From an uncultured Christensenellaceae bacterium (lineage in GTDB: Bacteria; Bacillota; Clostridia; Christensenellales; UBA3700): a stretch of DNA of 12,225 bases. Positions within the stretch are counted from its first letter, which is position 1. Every line of letters begins with the position of its first letter. The notes under the pieces are model-generated. The model searched no databases and was not told where the DNA came from. It saw nothing but the letters and a program-made list of their open reading frames with translations. Positions 8,978-12,225 of the stretch are shown here, piece by piece. Location: contig CABKMX010000011.1 in assembly GCA_902373595.1 (NCBI GenBank), positions 1 to 12,225 of the forward strand, read 5' to 3'. Position numbers and translations under genes: made by a program.

Positions 8978-9006
8978 ATTATATACAAGCGTTAATAAAA
9001 TGGCAA
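8978..9006 (-). promoter_or_regulatory. Sigma-A-type promoter of glnN-alaS
   Basis: On the minus strand TTGCCA (9006-9001), a 17-base spacer, and a perfect TATAAT (8983-8978). Transcription would begin near 8971. The roughly 31-base leader contains a small CCCC/GGGG hairpin (within 8955-8966) just upstream of the ribosome site. Confidence 0.8.
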
Positions 9007-9128
9007 ACATATTGTAATATATTTTAGCGGTCCGGCAAAATTTTTTGTCTATACTTCGTTTTTGACAACCGTTAGTGCTAAATTGCGGTTTTCGAAAAAA
9101 ATTTTTCTCAAAATCGTCGTTCAATCGT

Positions 9129-9157
9129 TTGACAATCGCTTTTGCGAGGACTATACT
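9129..9157 (+). promoter_or_regulatory. Sigma-A-type promoter of amt
   Basis: A perfect TTGACA (9129-9134), 17 bases, then TATACT (9152-9157). The predicted start near 9164 gives a leader of about 94 nucleotides. A very similar sequence with TTGACAA (9062-9068) lies 67 bases upstream but has no -10. I see no clear GlnR/TnrA-type box between the two divergent promoters. Confidence 0.8.
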
Positions 9158-9171
9158 CATTGCATAGACAT

Positions 9172-9202
9172 AGGCGTCGGGCAGCGGCGCCTTATATTTT
9201 TT
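9172..9202 (+). terminator. First terminator-like hairpin in the amt leader
   Basis: AGGCGTCG (9172-9179) pairs with CGGCGCCT (9185-9192), one G-U pair, 5-base loop, followed by a TTATATTTTTT tract to 9202. It begins about eight nucleotides after the predicted transcription start and no gene precedes it on this strand, so it can only act on the amt transcript itself. Confidence 0.6.
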
Positions 9203-9211
9203 CGGATCACA

Positions 9212-9246
9212 ACGGAGTGTCCTTTGCGGCGCTCCGTAATTTTTTT
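9212..9246 (+). terminator. Second terminator-like hairpin, directly ahead of the amt ribosome site
   Basis: ACGGAGTGTC (9212-9221) pairs with GGCGCTCCGT (9228-9237) with two G-U pairs and a 6-base loop, followed by AA and seven Ts (9240-9246). The amt ribosome site GGAGG (9247-9251) follows immediately. This is the form of a transcription attenuator. Confidence 0.7.
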
Positions 9247-9257
9247 GGAGGTGTGTT

Positions 9258-11066
9258 ATGGCAACGACATTTTTGGCGGCGGCACTGCCCGACGTCTACG
9301 CAAACCTGACCGAAGGCGATTTTGTCTGGGTGCTTGTCGGCATCTGCCTCGTCTTCTTTATGCAGGCGGGCTTCGCGATGGTCGAAACGGGCTTCACCCG
9401 CGCAAAAAACGCAGGCAACATCATCATGAAAAACCTGCTCGACTTCTGCCTCGGTACGGTCGCGTTTCTCATCCTCGGCTACGGATTGATGCACGGCGGC
9501 GATCTGGGCGGAGTCATCGGCGATCCGAGCGGACTCGGCGCGATCTACTCGTCGTTCACGGACGGAGATATGCTCAAAGTTATGTTCCACCTCGTCTTCT
9601 GCGCAACGGCGGCGACCATCGTCTCCGGCGCGATGGCGGAACGTACGAACTTTTTGTCATATTGCGTGTACAGTTTTGTGATCTCGCTGATCGTCTACCC
9701 AATTTCCGGCCACTGGATATGGGGCGGCGGCTGGCTCTCCGACCTCGGCTTCCACGACTTCGCCGGATCTACGGCGGTCCACCTGGTCGGCGGCACCGCG
9801 GCACTCGTCGGCGCCGCGATCCTCGGTCCCCGCATCGGCAAATACGTCCCCAAACTCGGCGTCTATGACAAAAAAGGGCGTCCCGTCCTCGAAAGCAAGG
9901 CGATCCCGGGGCATTCGCTTACGTTGGGCGCGCTGGGCGTATTCATCCTCTGGTTCGGGTGGTACGGATTCAACGGCTCTTCCGCCTACGCGGTCAACGA
10001 ATCGGTCGCGCGGGTGTTCATAACGACTACGGTGGCGCCGTCCGTTTCCACGATCACGGCAATGGCGATCACATGGATCAAATACGGCAAACCCGACATC
10101 TCGATGACGCTCAACGGATCTCTTGCCGGACTTGTCGCGGTCACCGCCGGATGCGACGTCGTTTCGGTGCCCGGCGCCGCGATCATCGGCGTCATCGCCG
10201 GTTTCGTAGTCGTCTACGGCATCGAATTCATAGACAAAAAACTTCATATCGACGACCCTGTCGGCGCGATCGGCGTCCATATGCTCTGCGGCGCGACAGG
10301 AACGCTGCTCGTCGGGATCTTCGATATGAACAAGGGCGTCGTCAGCGGTTTTATCTACAACGACGCATTGACTGCGGGCGAAGCGTTCTCCTACTTCGGA
10401 GTGCAGATTCTCGGCGTCGTCGCAGTCATCGCCTGGGTCGGCATCACGATGTCCGTGCTGTTCTCGGTAATGAAAAAGTATAAATTCCTTCGTGCCCGCA
10501 AAGAAGACGAGCTCGCAGGCCTCGACGCTTCCGAACACGGACTTGCCAGCTCCTATGCCGACTTTATGCCGGTACCCTCGGTGATGCTTGCCGACAATAT
10601 GTACACCGAACAGACCGCCTCTCCCGTGGCTTCCGAAACAACTCCCGCCGGCAACGTTCCCGTCGAAAAGTCCGTCCCCGTCACCGTGACTTCGGCGCTC
10701 GGCGAACATAAATTCACCAAGATCTCGATCGTCACCCGTCCCGACAAGTTCGAAGCGCTCAAAGCAGCTATGGATGCGATCGGTATCACGGGCATGACCG
10801 TCTCGCAAGTCAAGGGGTGCGGCACTCAGCGCGGTTCCGCCCAATACTACCGCGGTTCCAAGATCGACATCAAGCTCCTGCCCAAGATCAAACTCGAAAC
10901 AGTCGTCACCAAGATCCCCGTCGAAACGGTCGTCGACGCCGCCAAAAAGGCGCTTTACACCGGCAACTACGGCGACGGCAAGATCTTCATCTACGACGTA
11001 GTCAACGTCATCCGTATCCGCACCGGAGAAGAGGGCTATTCCGCATTGCAGGACGAAGACGAGTGA
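9258..11066 (+). CDS. amt: Ammonium transporter with fused C-terminal PII regulator
   Basis: The first ~412 residues form an Amt/MEP/Rh ammonium channel with eleven expected membrane segments. The conserved DFAGSTAVH segment contains Asp167 and the first pore histidine His175. The second is His341 (GAIGVHMLCG), and Phe110/Phe114 lie in the expected gate region. The conserved cytoplasmic tail motif AGLDASEHGLASSY (about 420-433) follows. Then comes a ~49-residue Pro/Thr/Ser-rich linker and a full PII (GlnB/GlnK) domain (about 483-602). That domain has Gln524, the T-loop with Tyr531 (QYYRG, equivalent to the uridylylated Tyr51), the B-loop TGNYGDGKIF (568-577) and RIRTGEEGYSAL (586-597). So the usually separate GlnK plug is covalently tethered to its channel. 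GGAGG lies six bases before the ATG. The gene diverges from glnN. Confidence 0.96.
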   Translation: MATTFLAAALPDVYANLTEGDFVWVLVGICLVFFMQAGFAMVETGFTRAKNAGNIIMKNLLDFCLGTVAFLILGYGLMHGGDLGGVIGDPSGLGAIYSSFTDGDMLKVMFHLVFCATAATIVSGAMAERTNFLSYCVYSFVISLIVYPISGHWIWGGGWLSDLGFHDFAGSTAVHLVGGTAALVGAAILGPRIGKYVPKLGVYDKKGRPVLESKAIPGHSLTLGALGVFILWFGWYGFNGSSAYAVNESVARVFITTTVAPSVSTITAMAITWIKYGKPDISMTLNGSLAGLVAVTAGCDVVSVPGAAIIGVIAGFVVVYGIEFIDKKLHIDDPVGAIGVHMLCGATGTLLVGIFDMNKGVVSGFIYNDALTAGEAFSYFGVQILGVVAVIAWVGITMSVLFSVMKKYKFLRARKEDELAGLDASEHGLASSYADFMPVPSVMLADNMYTEQTASPVASETTPAGNVPVEKSVPVTVTSALGEHKFTKISIVTRPDKFEALKAAMDAIGITGMTVSQVKGCGTQRGSAQYYRGSKIDIKLLPKIKLETVVTKIPVETVVDAAKKALYTGNYGDGKIFIYDVVNVIRIRTGEEGYSALQDEDE

Positions 11067-11085
11067 CCCTTTCCGCGTAAAATAC

Positions 11086-11118
11086 AACGGGCTCTTTCCG
11101 CAAGGAAAGGGCCCGTTT
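11086..11118 (+). terminator. Rho-independent terminator after amt
   Basis: Stem of about 13-14 bp with one G-U pair (11086-11099 with 11104-11117) capped by a GCAA tetraloop, 20 bases after the stop codon. The following T-tract is short (TTT, then CGCTCTC). Confidence 0.75.
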
Positions 11119-11127
11119 CGCTCTCGG

Positions 11128-11237
11128 TGAATTATACTTTCAAGTGCAACACTTTAACAAAGAAAAGAGTTCATACAAAAACTGCTGTATAATGTAGTTA
11201 GCTCTAAATAAAAAACAGCACTTAACTTGACAATTCA
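11128..11237. mobile_element. AT-rich MITE-like element or IS remnant
   Basis: The 110-base segment begins TGAATT-N8-AAGTGC (11128-11147) and ends with the inverted equivalent (11218-11237). The two 20-base ends agree at 14 positions with identical spacing. It is strongly AT-rich between GC-rich flanks and has no coding capacity. Internally it has a TATAAT (11188-11193) without a -35, and TGCTGT/ACAGCA as an internal inverted pair. From memory the left end resembles IS30-family termini, but I cannot verify this. Flanks share CTCTC (11121-11125 and 11238-11242), though the left copy is two bases off the end, so a target duplication is uncertain. The GC-rich sequence that follows (11238-11405) shows nothing I can name. 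Confidence 0.45.
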
Positions 11238-11405
11238 CTCTCTCTTTTCCCTCATTCGTATCGCCGCCCGAAGCCGTACCCGGCGCGCCTCCTCTCCGAC
11301 CGAATTTTGGTCATACCGCGCCGGTCAAGTCCGCCGTTCCGCCAACTCGTCGACCGCCGCAAAACGCCGATCGACGCCACTTTTTGCAAAAACATCTCCA
11401 AAATG

Positions 11406-11434
11406 TTTGCATTTTTCTGAATTTGTGATAGAAT
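11406..11434 (+). promoter_or_regulatory. Promoter of tRNA-Leu
   Basis: TTTGCA (11406-11411), 17 bases, TAGAAT (11429-11434) preceded by TGA, an extended -10. The start would fall a few bases before the tRNA 5' end at 11449. Confidence 0.6.
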
Positions 11435-11448
11435 AGTATCACTGTCAT

Positions 11449-11535
11449 GCGGACATGGCGGAATTGGCAGACGCGTAAGATTCAGGTTCTTATGGTCGAA
11501 AGGCTGTGCAGGTTCAAGTCCTGTTGTCCGCACCA
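11449..11535 (+). tRNA. tRNA-Leu, anticodon CAG, with encoded CCA
   Basis: Acceptor arms GCGGACA (11449-11455) and TGTCCGC (11525-11531) pair perfectly, followed by A and encoded CCA (11533-11535). The D-arm has GCG/CGC with TTGG in the loop. The anticodon arm is TAAGA-TTCAGGT-TCTTA with anticodon CAG at 11483-11485, reading CUG. A long variable arm (GGTCGAAAGGCT region) marks a class II tRNA, as expected for leucine. The T-arm is GCAGG-TTCAAGT-CCTGT. All consensus positions look intact. Its last 21 bases are repeated exactly at 11860-11880. Confidence 0.95.
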
Positions 11536-11557
11536 CCGACGGAAGACTCGCCTTTTC

Positions 11558-11601
11558 AGCGAAAAATATGAGGCTGTTTCACGGCCTCATATTTTTTCGC
11601 T
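11558..11601 (+). terminator. Strong terminator after tRNA-Leu
   Basis: A 17-bp stem (11558-11574 with 11584-11601, one bulged T) around a 9-base loop. The A-rich 5' side and T-rich 3' side (ATTTTTT) make it terminate in both directions. It lies 22 bases after the tRNA. Confidence 0.8.
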
Positions 11602-11624
11602 ATTTCGGCTCGCTTCCTCCCCCG

Positions 11625-11637
11625 GCGGACAACAGGA
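11625..11637 (-). repeat. Inverted 13-base copy of the tRNA-Leu 3' end
   Basis: GCGGACAACAGGA is the exact reverse complement of TCCTGTTGTCCGC in the tRNA (11519-11531) and in the downstream copy (11864-11876). It could pair with either over 13 bp, which would compete with tRNA folding in any read-through transcript, or close a ~250-base structure with the downstream copy. Confidence 0.7.
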
Positions 11638-11652
11638 TCGTCCGAAATTGTG

Positions 11653-11743
11653 ACGCTCACGTGCCTCGATATATCCATATCTCGGCATTCCCTAACGGCG
11701 TTCGCTATTCCGTCCTCGCTTCGCTCGTCCTTACAAGTCCTGT
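11653..11743 (+). repeat. Hairpin repeat unit A
   Basis: It begins ACGCTCACG, forms a hairpin GTGCC-TC-GATAT-(loop)-ATATC-TC-GGCAT (11661-11688), continues through CGGCGTTCGCT (11696-11706), and ends with CAAGTCCTGT (11734-11743), ten bases identical to the tRNA T-arm region. The last part sits in its own small hairpin, TTACA-AGTCC-TGTAA. Unit B has the same order. Confidence 0.6.
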
Positions 11744-11768
11744 AAAATCGGATATGCTAATCTTAGTT

Positions 11769-11795
11769 TGCACGACGACTGCGTCGTCTTGTGCA
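11769..11795. repeat. Strong hairpin between repeat units A and B
   Basis: TGCAC-GACGAC pairs with GTCGTC-GTGCA with a 3-base loop and a TT bulge. There is no following T-tract, so it is not a terminator. It probably belongs to the same structured element as the flanking units. Confidence 0.55.
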
Positions 11796-11799
11796 GTGC

Positions 11800-11880
11800 A
11801 CGCTCACGCGTCTCGACACTTCTGTGTCTCGCCGTCCCCTATCGGCGTTCGCTGTAAGGCAAGTCCTGTTGTCCGCACCA
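11800..11880 (+). repeat. Hairpin repeat unit B, ending in the tRNA-Leu 3' copy
   Basis: It repeats the order of unit A: ACGCTCACG, hairpin GCGTC-TC-GACAC-(loop)-GTGTC-TC-GCCGT (11808-11835), CGGCGTTCGCT (11843-11853), then the tRNA tail. The loop-proximal stem differs from unit A at two base pairs and both changes keep pairing (T-A to C-G). A third compensated pair lies in the outer stem, which also has one mismatch. Confidence 0.6.
11860..11880 (+). repeat. Exact 21-base direct repeat of the tRNA-Leu 3' end (possible att site)
   Basis: The last 21 bases of the tRNA gene including CCA (11515-11535) recur exactly here, while flanking bases differ on both sides. Tyrosine integrases commonly use a tRNA 3' end as attB and leave such direct repeats. 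The segment between the copies is 345 bases per repeat period, too small for an autonomous element, and no integrase gene is in view. Confidence 0.65.
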
Positions 11881-11890
11881 AGTCAATTAA

Positions 11891-11937
11891 ATCCGAACCA
11901 AATACTTGTAACAAGTGATTGGTTCGGATCTATTTTT
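11891..11937. terminator. Strong terminator 10 bases after the second tRNA-tail copy
   Basis: ATCCGAACCAA (11891-11901) pairs perfectly with TTGGTTCGGAT (11919-11929), enclosing a further ACTTG/CAAGT stem, then CTATTTTT. Its distance from the tRNA-tail copy is what one expects of a tRNA gene and its own terminator. It could also work on the minus strand (TTTAATT). Confidence 0.75.
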
Positions 11938-11960
11938 AGTTTGTGATATAAATAGCAAGT

Positions 11961-11989
11961 TTGACTTATAAGAAAAAATCTGCTATAAT
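11961..11989 (+). promoter_or_regulatory. Promoter of the right-edge gene
   Basis: TTGACT (11961-11966), 17 bases, perfect TATAAT (11984-11989) with an extended -10 TGC. It stands in sequence of about 20% GC. Confidence 0.8.
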
Positions 11990-12023
11990 AATTTAATCAT
12001 CAGTAAGGAGTTTTACATAAGAC

Positions 12024-12225
12024 ATGGATGGATGGCTCATTGCATTTATGGTAATAATGCTACTTTTATGTGTAGCTATACCTGTTGCGGTATGCTACTA
12101 TACTTATAAGAAAAAAGAAGAGATAAAGGCACAAATTAAAGGTTTGGCAGATAATACTTTGGAAATGACGCCAGAAGAGTTTTTTGTTATGAGAAGAACA
12201 AGTTTCGGCGGTCGTGGTCGTCCTT
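12024..12225 (+). CDS. Small AT-rich membrane-anchored protein, partial (3' end outside window)
   Basis: An open frame of 67 codons runs from the ATG at 12024 to the window edge. Residues 1-3 are followed by one hydrophobic segment (about 4-25, WLIAFMVIMLLLCVAIPVAV), then YYTYKKKEEIK, so the N-terminus is probably outside and the rest cytoplasmic. The visible soluble part includes ALDNTLEM-like sequence (actual LADNTLEMTPEEFFVMRR) and ends TSFGGRGRP. AAGGAG (12005-12010) lies 13 bases upstream of the ATG, a long spacing with no better start. Codons such as ATA and AGA and the low GC differ from all upstream genes, suggesting recent acquisition. From memory the end resembles the lead-in to a GIY-YIG nuclease domain in some membrane-anchored Bacillota proteins, but that domain is not visible, so no function is assigned. 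Confidence 0.6.
   Translation, partial: MDGWLIAFMVIMLLLCVAIPVAVCYYTYKKKEEIKAQIKGLADNTLEMTPEEFFVMRRTSFGGRGRP

Noticed and set aside
7263..8978. Plus-strand open frame of 571 codons
   Set aside because: Shadow of glnN, whose minus-strand product matches GSIII over its whole length.
9062..9090. Second TTGACA upstream of amt as a promoter
   Set aside because: No acceptable -10 at 15-19 bases.
9657..11087. Minus-strand open frame of 476 codons
   Set aside because: Shadow of amt; Asp/His/Arg-rich without domain features.
11188..11193. TATAAT in the AT-rich element as a promoter for downstream sequence
   Set aside because: No -35 at a usable distance and no gene directly downstream; kept only as a note in the element.
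11252..11536. Minus-strand open frame beginning MVRTTGLEPAQPF
   Set aside because: The start is translation of the antisense of tRNA-Leu, a well-known source of false proteins (the TGLEP pattern); no ribosome site.
11515..11880. CRISPR array from the repeated CAAGTCCTGT blocks
   Set aside because: Only three unequal, irregularly spaced copies, explained by tRNA-tail duplication.
11568..11918. Plus-strand open frame of 116 codons through the repeat region
   Set aside because: It runs through a terminator, hairpins and the tRNA-tail copy; the compensatory changes preserve stems, not codons. No ribosome site was seen.

Overview
The window looks like chromosomal DNA of an anaerobic, probably uncultured Bacillota (Clostridia-type) bacterium. 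The reasons are a GC-rich coding style with strong AGGAG-type ribosome binding sites and sigma-A promoters, a Bacillus-type PurF with a propeptide and iron-sulfur cysteines, a type III glutamine synthetase, an ammonium channel fused to a PII domain, a short alanyl-tRNA synthetase, and a tRNA-Leu with encoded CCA. The lineage is an inference from gene types, not a search result.

Layout. Bases 1-3011 (minus strand) hold carB (3' part outside the window) and carA, overlapping by one base, with a promoter at 3078-3106. purF (3405-4805, plus strand) diverges from carA with its own promoter. It converges on alaS (5006-6799, minus), and the 200 bases between them carry a terminator hairpin for each gene. 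glnN (6819-8939, minus) lies 19 bases upstream of alaS and shares its promoter. The amt-PII fusion (9258-11066, plus) diverges from glnN. Its leader holds two terminator-like hairpins in tandem.

From 11067 onward there are no conserved genes except a tRNA. The order is: amt terminator; an AT-rich 110-base segment with imperfect terminal inverted repeats, likely a MITE or IS remnant; an unremarkable GC-rich stretch (11238-11405); tRNA-Leu(CAG) with promoter and terminator; a 345-base segment bounded by two exact 21-base copies of the tRNA 3' end, containing an inverted fragment of that end and two related hairpin repeat units; another strong terminator; and finally the start of a small AT-rich membrane-protein gene with a good promoter, cut by the window edge.

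How the genes work together. carA, carB, purF and glnN all make or use glutamine: CarAB and PurF draw their nitrogen from it, GlnN makes it from ammonium, and the Amt-PII protein imports ammonium under nitrogen/energy sensing. The core window is thus largely a glutamine supply and demand locus, with alaS riding on the glnN transcript. The most unusual features are the predicted attenuator ahead of amt, the fused PII sensor, the AlaRS lacking its C-terminal domain, and the tRNA-tail repeat region at the right end.
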